5,584 bases of DNA from positions 1-5,584 of the forward strand of contig CALFSF010000254.1 of the NCBI GenBank assembly GCA_937917025.1, in the 5' to 3' direction. The notes below the pieces were generated by a model. The model was not told the origin of the DNA, searched no databases, and saw nothing but the letters and a program-made list of their open reading frames with translations. Shown here piece by piece: positions 1 through 5,584 of this stretch. The translations under genes and the position numbers were made by a program. Numbering within the stretch: position 1 is the first letter of the stretch; the number at the start of each line of letters is the position of its first letter. Source of the DNA: an uncultured Paraburkholderia sp. (lineage in GTDB: Bacteria; Pseudomonadota; Gammaproteobacteria; Burkholderiales; Burkholderiaceae).

Positions 1-1
1 A

Positions 2-2653
2 ACACCCAACGAAACCGTCGCACAGCACACGCCGATGATGCAGCAGTATCTGCGCATCAAAAGCGAACATCCGGGCACGCTCGTGTTCTACCGGATGGGC
101 GACTTCTACGAGCTCTTTTTCGAGGACGCGGAGAAAGCCGCGCGCCTGCTCGATCTGACGCTCACGCAGCGCGGCGCATCCGCGGGTAACCCGATCAAGA
201 TGGCGGGCGTGCCGCATCACGCCGTCGAGCAGTACCTGGCGAAGCTCGTGAAGCTCGGCGAATCGGTGGCGATCTGCGAACAGATCGGCGATCCGGCCAC
301 GTCGAAGGGGCCCGTCGAGCGCAAGGTGATGCGCGTCGTCACGCCCGGCACGCTGACCGATGCGGCGCTGCTGTCGGACAAGAGCGACGTGTACCTGCTC
401 GCGATGAGCGTCGGCCACAACCGGCGCGGTGTGGCGACCACGGTCGGCCTCGCGTGGCTGAATCTGGCGAGCGGCGCGTTGCGGCTTGCCGAGGTCGCGC
501 CCGGTCAGGTCGCCGCCGCGCTGGAGCGGATCCGCCCCGCCGAAATTCTCGTCGCCGACACGGCCTCCGACACGAACCACGATTCGCCCACGACGGGCAC
601 AGGCGCCGTCACGCGCGTGCCCGCATGGCATTTCGACGTGGTTTCGGGCACGCAGCGTCTGTGCGACCAGTTGAACGTGGCGAGTCTCGACGGCTTCGGC
701 GCGCATTCGCTCGCGAGCGCCTGCGGCGCGGCCGGCGCGCTGCTGCTTTACGCGGCGGCCACGCAGGGGCAGCAACTGCGCCACGTCCGCAGCCTGAAAG
801 TGGAATCCGAGTCGGAATATATCGGACTCGATCCGGCAACCCGGCGCAATCTTGAACTGACCGAGACGCTGCGCGGCACCGAATCGCCCACGCTATGTTC
901 GCTGCTCGACACGTGCTGCACGACGATGGGCAGCCGGCTGCTGCGTCACTGGCTGCATCATCCGCCGCGCGACGCCGCGATCGCCGGGGCACGTCAGCAG
1001 GCCATCGGCGCGCTCCTCGACGCGCCCGCAGCCGCGAGTCTCGACGCGCTGCGCACGGCACTGCGGCAGATTTCCGATATCGAACGCATCACGGGTCGCC
1101 TCGCGCTGCTGTCGGCGCGTCCGCGCGATCTGTCGAGCCTGCGCGACACGTTCATCGCGCTGCCCGCGCTGCGCACGCAGATCGCGCCGCTCGCGGGCGC
1201 ATCGGATTCGCTCGCGCGTATCGACCTGTCGCTCGCGCCACCTGTGGATTGCGTCGACCTGCTGACGCGCGCGATCGCGCGCGAACCGGCCGCGATGGTG
1301 CGTGACGGCGGCGTGATCGCGCGCGGCTACGATGCCGATCTGGACGAACTGCGCGACATTTCGGAGAACTGCGGCCAGTTCCTGATCGACCTCGAAACGC
1401 GCGAACGCGCGCGCACCGGCATCCCGAATCTGCGCGTCGAGTACAACAAGGTTCACGGCTTCTATATCGAGGTCACGCGCGGCCAGACGGACAAGGTACC
1501 CGACGACTATCGCCGCCGCCAGACGCTGAAAAACGCCGAGCGCTACATCACGCCGGAACTGAAAACGTTCGAAGACAAGGCGCTGTCCGCGCAGGAACGC
1601 GCGCTCGCGCGCGAGAAGTCGCTCTATGACGCGCTGCTGCAAGCGCTGCTGCCGTTCATCGCGGATTGCCAGCGCGTGGCCTCCGCGCTCGCGGAACTCG
1701 ATCTGCTCGCCGCATTCGCGGAACGCGCGCGCGCGCTCGACTGGGTCGCGCCGTCGTTCTCCGGCAACGCCGGCATCGAGATCGAACAAGGGCGCCATCC
1801 GGTGGTGGAAGCGCAGGTCGAGCAGTTCATCGCGAACGACTGCACGCTGTTGCACGAACGCAAGCTGCTCCTGATCACCGGTCCGAACATGGGCGGTAAA
1901 TCGACGTTCATGCGTCAGACGGCGCTGATCGCGCTGATGGCGTACGTCGGCAGTTATGTGCCGGCGCGGCGCGCGCGGTTCGGCCCGATCGACCGCATCT
2001 TCACGCGCATCGGCGCGGCCGACGATCTTGCAGGCGGCCGCTCGACGTTCATGGTCGAAATGACCGAAGCCGCGGCCATCCTGAACGACGCGACGCCGCA
2101 GAGCCTCGTGCTGATGGACGAGATCGGCCGCGGCACGTCGACCTTCGACGGCCTCGCGCTCGCATGGGCAATCGCCCGGCATCTGCTCGCGCACAATGGC
2201 TGCCATACGCTGTTCGCGACGCACTACTTCGAACTCACGCAACTGCCTGCCGAATTCCCGCAGGCGGCGAACGTCCATCTTTCGGCGGTCGAGCACGGGC
2301 ATGGCATCGTATTCCTGCACGCCGTCGAGGAAGGCCCCGCGAACCAGAGTTACGGCTTGCAGGTCGCGCAGCTGGCGGGCGTGCCGCCGGCCGTGATCCG
2401 CGCGGCGCGGCGGCATCTTGCGCATCTCGAGCAGCAATCGGTGATACAGGGCACACCGCAACTCGACCTCTTCTCGGCACCGCTGCAACTGCAAGACGCG
2501 GACGACGAGCCGGAGGCCGGGCAGGCGCCGCAGCATCACGCAGCCATCGAAAAACTGCGTGCGGTCGACGTAGATGGACTCAGTGCGCGCGACGCCCTGC
2601 AGTTGCTCTACGAACTGCAAGACCTGGCCGGTGCGCCGGATGCAGGCCATTGA
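2..2653 (+). CDS. mutS: DNA mismatch repair protein MutS (5'-partial)
   Basis: MutS binds mismatches and small loops in DNA and, with ATP, recruits MutL to start methyl-directed repair. The frame is already open at base 2. The codons before the first Met (base 35) read TPNETVAQHTP and run into MMQQYL, matching the HTPMMQQY of E. coli MutS, so the true start lies upstream of the window. Numbering from the Met at 35: the mismatch-wedge Phe-X-Glu is F24/E26 in GDFYELF; Walker A GPNMGGKST is at 616-624 (K622); the STFMVEM segment starts at S670; Walker B LMDEIGRG has D695/E696; the ATPase His is H730 in FATHYFEL. Near the C terminus QLDLF (809-813) fits the beta-clamp-binding consensus, followed by the small tetramerisation helix region. 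The visible 883 codons fit the usual 850-890 aa. The frame is intact and no key residue is missing. The stop is TGA at 2651-2653. Confidence 0.98.
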   Translation, partial: TPNETVAQHTPMMQQYLRIKSEHPGTLVFYRMGDFYELFFEDAEKAARLLDLTLTQRGASAGNPIKMAGVPHHAVEQYLAKLVKLGESVAICEQIGDPATSKGPVERKVMRVVTPGTLTDAALLSDKSDVYLLAMSVGHNRRGVATTVGLAWLNLASGALRLAEVAPGQVAAALERIRPAEILVADTASDTNHDSPTTGTGAVTRVPAWHFDVVSGTQRLCDQLNVASLDGFGAHSLASACGAAGALLLYAAATQGQQLRHVRSLKVESESEYIGLDPATRRNLELTETLRGTESPTLCSLLDTCCTTMGSRLLRHWLHHPPRDAAIAGARQQAIGALLDAPAAASLDALRTALRQISDIERITGRLALLSARPRDLSSLRDTFIALPALRTQIAPLAGASDSLARIDLSLAPPVDCVDLLTRAIAREPAAMVRDGGVIARGYDADLDELRDISENCGQFLIDLETRERARTGIPNLRVEYNKVHGFYIEVTRGQTDKVPDDYRRRQTLKNAERYITPELKTFEDKALSAQERALAREKSLYDALLQALLPFIADCQRVASALAELDLLAAFAERARALDWVAPSFSGNAGIEIEQGRHPVVEAQVEQFIANDCTLLHERKLLLITGPNMGGKSTFMRQTALIALMAYVGSYVPARRARFGPIDRIFTRIGAADDLAGGRSTFMVEMTEAAAILNDATPQSLVLMDEIGRGTSTFDGLALAWAIARHLLAHNGCHTLFATHYFELTQLPAEFPQAANVHLSAVEHGHGIVFLHAVEEGPANQSYGLQVAQLAGVPPAVIRAARRHLAHLEQQSVIQGTPQLDLFSAPLQLQDADDEPEAGQAPQHHAAIEKLRAVDVDGLSARDALQLLYELQDLAGAPDAGH

Positions 2654-3914
2654 ACGTACGTGGCCCCTGTCATGCCCGCGCGGTATCCGCGCGGCACTCG
2701 CCGCTGCGCTGACATGCAGCGTGATCTGCGCGCAGCCAGCGGCTGCGCGCGCGGCCGGTTCCCGCTACACGTTCGCGGTCGTCAGCAGCACGCTCGAAAG
2801 CCCCAGTGATGAAGCGCCGACACAGCGCCTGCTCGATACCATCGGGCGCGACAGCAACGTCTCGTTCATCGTCTACGACGGCAATCTGAAGGGCGCAAAA
2901 GAAACCTGCAACGACGCGCTGTACGAGCGACGCCAGACGCTGCTCGACGCGGCGCGTCCGCCGCTCGTCTTCGTGGCCGGCGAGCGTGACTGGGCCGACT
3001 GCGGTGCCGCGCTGGCGGGCGGCTACGATCCGGTCGAACGGCTGGACCGGCTGCGACAGACCATATTTGCCGACGCGTCCTCGCTGGGCCAGAACCCGAT
3101 TCCGCTCACGCGCGAAAGCGAAGTGTCGCGATTTCATCCCTATCGCGAAAACGTGCGCTGGCAGGTGAAAGATACGGTGTTTCTCGCGTTGAACGTGCCG
3201 TCGCCGAACAACCACTATCTGAATGCGGGCGGCCGGAACGGCGAATTCGAAGACCGTGTGATAGCGAACGCGTTCTGGCTCGAACACGCGGCCGAACTAG
3301 CGAAGCGCCGCGACGCGCGCGCGATCGTCGTGTTCATTCAGGGCGATCCGGAGCCGGAGCGCTATGAGCGCCCTGAACGCTTCGCGTGGCTGCACTTCGC
3401 GCGCAACCGGCGTCGCGACGGTTATCTGGAACTCAAGCGCAGCCTCGTCAAACTGGCGCAGACCTTTCGCGGCCCGGTGCTCGTCGTTCATCACGATGAC
3501 CAGAACCTGCCTGCCGGATTCCAGTTCGATCAACCGTTGCGCAACGACAAAGGCGTGGAGGTGACGAATCTCACCGGCGTTGCCTTTGCGCCGCGAGACC
3601 GGTTGAATCAGTGGATCGAGATCGATGCGGATACGGCGCGCAGGCCGCCGTTCCGGGTAAGCGTGAGGGATGTACCGAAGAATGCGCCGATGACGCCCAC
3701 GGCGCCGGCAAGCAGCGTGCACGAGGAGCCTGTGCCATCGATGCCGGAGATTCCGTCGCTGCCACCCGCGTCCGACCTGCCGCCCGACATGCTCATACCG
3801 GCGCCCGCTAGCGGGGGAAACACGGGCAGCGGCGCGGGCGACACCACGGGCAACCCGGACATGCCGCCCATCTTCCCCGGCACGCCTGCCAGCTCAGTGC
3901 AGCGTGGGCCCTGA
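2640..3914 (+). CDS. Putative periplasmic protein, degenerate calcineurin-like phosphoesterase fold
   Basis: The function is unknown; the protein is about 424 aa. The chosen start is ATG 2640, because it places a clean signal peptide at the N terminus: basic RGIR (14-17), a hydrophobic Ala/Leu/Val core (18-31), and Ala-rich cleavage options near residues 36-39. The frame stays open upstream to ATG 2574, which would add 22 residues ahead of the signal. No good Shine-Dalgarno is visible. The start overlaps the mutS stop by 14 nt, suggesting translational coupling. The core (about 43-345) has motif-like blocks in the order of metallophosphoesterases: YTFAVVSS (43-50), IVYDGNLKG (77-85), VFVAGERDW (110-118, where GNHD would sit) and VVHHDDQ (282-288). 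The usual Asp-X-His, Gly-Asp and Gly-Asn-His residues are not conserved, so catalysis is doubtful. Mature-region cysteines are only C90 and C121, consistent with one disulfide. Residues 347-424 are Pro/Gly/Ser-rich and probably disordered. The coding call is firm; the fold assignment is a guess from motif order. Confidence 0.85.
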   Translation: MQAIERTWPLSCPRGIRAALAAALTCSVICAQPAAARAAGSRYTFAVVSSTLESPSDEAPTQRLLDTIGRDSNVSFIVYDGNLKGAKETCNDALYERRQTLLDAARPPLVFVAGERDWADCGAALAGGYDPVERLDRLRQTIFADASSLGQNPIPLTRESEVSRFHPYRENVRWQVKDTVFLALNVPSPNNHYLNAGGRNGEFEDRVIANAFWLEHAAELAKRRDARAIVVFIQGDPEPERYERPERFAWLHFARNRRRDGYLELKRSLVKLAQTFRGPVLVVHHDDQNLPAGFQFDQPLRNDKGVEVTNLTGVAFAPRDRLNQWIEIDADTARRPPFRVSVRDVPKNAPMTPTAPASSVHEEPVPSMPEIPSLPPASDLPPDMLIPAPASGGNTGSGAGDTTGNPDMPPIFPGTPASSVQRGP

Positions 3915-4436
3915 TTTGCTGTCGTCTTCCTCGTCATCGTCCTCGTCGAGGACTTCGAGACCGTCGGCGCCGTGCGCGTGCTCGTGCTGGATTTCGTCTT
4001 CGGTCGCTTCGCGCACTTCCTTGACCGTCAGCGCGAAACGCAGCGCCATGCCGGCAAGCGGATGGTTGCCGTCGAGCACGACCTTGTCTCCCGCAACGTC
4101 CGTCACGGTGTAGATCAGCGAATCGAGGTCTTCGTCGCCTTCGTCCGGCGTGCCTTCGAACTGCATGCCGACTTCGAGCGGCTCGGGAAAACGCTCGCGC
4201 GGCTCGATTTTCACGAGGTCGGGATCGTACTCGCCGAACGCGTCCACCGGCTCCAGTTGAACCTGGGTTTCATAGCCCGCTTCCTGGCTATCGAGCGCTT
4301 CCTCGATCTTGGGGAACGTGCCATCATAGCCGCCGTGCAGATAGACCATCGGCTCGTCGCTTTCTTCAATCAGATTGCCCTGCGCATCCGACAGCTTGTA
4401 AGCGACCGACACGACGGTGTTCTTTGCGATTTTCAT
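3894..4436 (-). CDS. slyD: FKBP-type peptidyl-prolyl cis-trans isomerase, SlyD family
   Basis: A cytoplasmic prolyl isomerase and folding chaperone of 180 aa. The start is ATG at 4436-4434 (MKIAKNTVV, like E. coli MKVAKDLVV), preceded by GGAG six nt upstream; the frame extends 30 codons further upstream to 4526, but that part runs through the promoter region and into the divergent gene. FKBP-domain landmarks are VAYKL (11-15), YLHGG (32-36), DAFGEYDP (65-72) and DGNHPLAG (122-129). The segment between about 76 and 120 corresponds to the insert-in-flap chaperone domain. After the fold comes HEHAHG (151-156), which keeps three His of the SlyD metal-binding region. The long His/Cys-rich tail of E. 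coli SlyD is absent, replaced by an acidic run, DEDDDEEDD (164-172), then SKSGPTLH. Strong nickel storage of the E. coli type is therefore unlikely. The gene stands alone on the minus strand: divergent from the oxygenase gene, convergent with and overlapping the exported-protein gene by 21 nt. Confidence 0.95.
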   Translation of the reverse strand: MKIAKNTVVSVAYKLSDAQGNLIEESDEPMVYLHGGYDGTFPKIEEALDSQEAGYETQVQLEPVDAFGEYDPDLVKIEPRERFPEPLEVGMQFEGTPDEGDEDLDSLIYTVTDVAGDKVVLDGNHPLAGMALRFALTVKEVREATEDEIQHEHAHGADGLEVLDEDDDEEDDSKSGPTLH

Positions 4437-4442
4437 TCGATT

Positions 4443-4446
4443 CTCC
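4443..4446 (-). promoter_or_regulatory. slyD ribosome-binding site
   Basis: GGAG (within CTGGAGAA on the minus strand) lies six nt before the ATG at 4436. It decides the slyD start in favour of MKIAKN over the longer reading frame that begins at 4526. Confidence 0.75.
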
Positions 4447-4460
4447 AGAATACAGCTCAC

Positions 4461-4466
4461 ATTATA
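4461..4466 (-). promoter_or_regulatory. slyD -10 promoter element (TATAAT)
   Basis: Read on the minus strand, these bases are a perfect sigma-70 -10 hexamer, TATAAT, in an otherwise GC-rich region. It lies 24 nt before the slyD ATG, so transcription would begin about position 4454-4457 with a leader of about 20 nt. The -35 is weak: the best match found is TGGTCA at 4486-4491 (4 of 6 to TTGACA) with a long 19-nt spacer, lying inside the divergent oxygenase gene. The hexamer ends two bases before that gene's ATG on the other strand. This is a sequence prediction only. Confidence 0.6.
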
Positions 4467-4468
4467 CG

Positions 4469-5584
4469 ATGCCCAAGCGGCCCCTTGACCACCCGCCAGG
4501 CACGGCTGCGGCCCGGAATCGTTCATCCGTTTCGCCGCCTTTGCCCGATACGCCGACAGCCCTCCTCGGCAACCTCACGCCGGCGCAATTCATGCGCCGT
4601 TACTGGCAGAAAAAGCCGCTGCTGATCCGCAACGCCATTCCGGATGTCGCGCCGCCGCTCCCGCGCGATGCGCTCTTCGAGCTCGCCGGCCAGGACGATG
4701 TCGAATCCCGCCTGATCACGCGCTTTCGCAACCGGTGGCAACTCGAACACGGCCCGTTCGCCTCCGATGAACTGCCGCCCATCAAACAGCGTGCCTGGAC
4801 ATTGCTGGTTCAGGGCGTCGATCTGCACGACGATCGCGCCCGGGCCTTGCTCGACCGCTTTCGCTTCGTGCCGGACGCGCGTCTGGACGACCTGATGATC
4901 TCGTATGCGACCGATGGCGGCGGTGTCGGCGCGCATTTCGATTCCTACGATGTCTTTTTGCTGCAGGTGCACGGCAAGCGTCGCTGGCGGTTCGGCGCGC
5001 AGCGCGATCTTTCGCTTCGGCCTGACTTGCCGTTGAAAGTTTTACAGCACTTCGAGCCCGAAGAGGAATGGGTGCTGGAGCCAGGCGACATGCTATATCT
5101 GCCGCCGCACATCGCCCACGACGGCATCGCGGAAGGCGAATGCATGACCTGCTCGATCGGCTTTCGGGCGCCCTCCACACAGGAGCTGACGGGCCAGTTT
5201 CTCTACCATATGGCCGAGCGCGGCGACACCGGCTACGATGCCCGCGAGCTGTATCGCGACCCGAAACAACCGGCGGTGAACCATCCGGCGCAGCTACCGG
5301 CAGCGCTCGTCGAACGGGTTGGCTCGATACTTGCGAAGGTATCCTGGAACGAGCGCGATATCTCGACGTTCCTCGGCACCTATCTGAGTGAGCCGAAGCC
5401 GAGCGTCGTGTTCGATCCGCCCGCACGGCCATTGCCCGAGACGCGTTTTATCGAGCGCGCATCGAAAAATGGGCTGCGCCTGGATCGCAAATCGATCCTG
5501 TTGTACGACGCCCGCTTTTATTTCCTGAATGGGGAAGAAAACCGGCTTGCAGGTATAAAAAAGTGGCTGGTTGAACTCGCTGAC
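4469..5584 (+). CDS. roxA: JmjC/cupin 2-oxoglutarate oxygenase, ribosomal protein uL16 arginine hydroxylase type (3'-partial)
   Basis: Related to E. coli YcfD/RoxA, a Fe(II)/2-oxoglutarate-dependent oxygenase that hydroxylates an arginine of ribosomal protein L16 (family knowledge; substrate here inferred). The frame is open from ATG 4469 to the window end (372 codons, no stop), so the C terminus is missing. The N-terminal helix region LTPAQFMRRYWQKKPLLIR aligns with the YcfD opening. The jelly-roll contains DDLMISY, then GVGAHFDSYDVF with iron ligands H156 and D158; GKRRWRFG supplies the likely 2-oxoglutarate Arg (R171, equivalent to YcfD R140); LEPGDMLYLPPHIAHDG supplies the third ligand H217. 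The 61-residue spacing from first to third ligand matches YcfD (62). FRAPSTQEL follows, as in YcfD FRAPNTREL; the rest is the dimerisation and winged-helix part. The start is the least certain point: ATG 4469 adds about 30 Pro/Ala-rich residues before the conserved region, has no Shine-Dalgarno, and the only other in-frame choices noted are TTG 4541 and ATG 4592, the latter too late. Confidence 0.92.
   Translation, partial: MPKRPLDHPPGTAAARNRSSVSPPLPDTPTALLGNLTPAQFMRRYWQKKPLLIRNAIPDVAPPLPRDALFELAGQDDVESRLITRFRNRWQLEHGPFASDELPPIKQRAWTLLVQGVDLHDDRARALLDRFRFVPDARLDDLMISYATDGGGVGAHFDSYDVFLLQVHGKRRWRFGAQRDLSLRPDLPLKVLQHFEPEEEWVLEPGDMLYLPPHIAHDGIAEGECMTCSIGFRAPSTQELTGQFLYHMAERGDTGYDARELYRDPKQPAVNHPAQLPAALVERVGSILAKVSWNERDISTFLGTYLSEPKPSVVFDPPARPLPETRFIERASKNGLRLDRKSILLYDARFYFLNGEENRLAGIKKWLVELAD

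Noticed and set aside
893..2650. Very long antisense open frame (585 codons) opposite mutS
   Set aside because: It is in exact codon register with mutS, so its stops would need sense TTA, CTA or TCA codons, which are rare in this GC-rich gene. Its product is Arg-rich with no recognisable domain, and the sense protein is unmistakable.
2164..2712. Plus-strand open frame of 182 codons at the mutS 3' end
   Set aside because: Out-of-frame shadow with Arg/Ala-rich composition, overlapping both the MutS ATPase end and the signal-peptide gene.
2703..2735. Possible lipoprotein signal (Cys at residues 26 and 30 of the exported protein)
   Set aside because: The residues before each Cys (ALT-C, SVI-C) do not fit the L-[AS]-[GA]-C lipobox well; an ordinary signal peptide with cleavage after the Ala-rich stretch fits better.
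3804..3815. 12-bp perfect palindrome CCCGCTAGCGGG near the end of the exported-protein gene, considered as a slyD terminator
   Set aside because: It has no loop and no T-run on either strand, and lies within coding sequence; short GC palindromes are expected by chance at this composition.
3940..3952. Small inverted repeat TCCTC-GTC-GAGGA in slyD, considered as a bidirectional terminator
   Set aside because: It arises from the acidic-tail codons, has a stem of only five pairs and no U-run.
4450..4460. TGTGAGC-like string near the slyD -10, considered as a CRP-type half site
   Set aside because: No matching second half at the right spacing; a single half site is not meaningful.
3972..4625. 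Plus-strand open frame of 217 codons across slyD
   Set aside because: It is the in-register complement of slyD running on into the oxygenase gene; same rare-codon explanation, no domain, no ribosome-binding site.
4523..5432. Minus-strand open frames (149 and 216 codons) opposite the oxygenase gene
   Set aside because: These are Arg/Ala-rich shadow frames. The plus-strand frame has the full set of iron and 2-oxoglutarate ligands.

Overview
The window is ordinary chromosomal sequence from a high-GC betaproteobacterium, most likely Burkholderiaceae (Burkholderia, Paraburkholderia or Caballeronia). This rests on the strongly GC-biased third codon positions and on the close resemblance of the MutS, SlyD and cupin proteins to what I remember of Burkholderia proteins; no search was run. 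No mobile element, CRISPR array, RNA gene or phage gene is visible.

Layout: (1) Positions 2-2653, plus strand: mutS, the mismatch-recognition ATPase, complete at the 3' end but missing its first few codons because the window starts inside it. (2) Positions 2640-3914, plus strand: a secreted or periplasmic protein of unknown function. It overlaps the end of mutS by 14 nt, resembles a degenerate calcineurin-like phosphoesterase, and has a proline/glycine-rich tail. (3) Positions 3894-4436, minus strand: slyD, an FKBP-type peptidyl-prolyl isomerase/chaperone, tail-to-tail with gene 2 and overlapping it by 21 nt. (4) Positions 4469-5584, plus strand: a JmjC/cupin Fe(II)/2-oxoglutarate oxygenase of the YcfD/RoxA type (ribosomal protein uL16 arginine hydroxylase), divergent from slyD and cut off by the window end.

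There are probably three transcription units: mutS with gene 2 (overlapping reading frames suggest translational coupling), slyD alone, and the oxygenase gene (possibly continuing downstream). The only gene-free stretch is the 32 bp between the slyD and oxygenase start codons. It holds a consensus -10 hexamer and the slyD ribosome-binding site, so coding density is close to 100% and no gap exceeds 300 bases.

Functionally, mutS serves DNA mismatch repair, while slyD (folding) and the oxygenase (ribosome modification) both act around protein synthesis and maturation. I see no dedicated multi-gene system here. The most under-described element is the exported protein encoded directly behind mutS.
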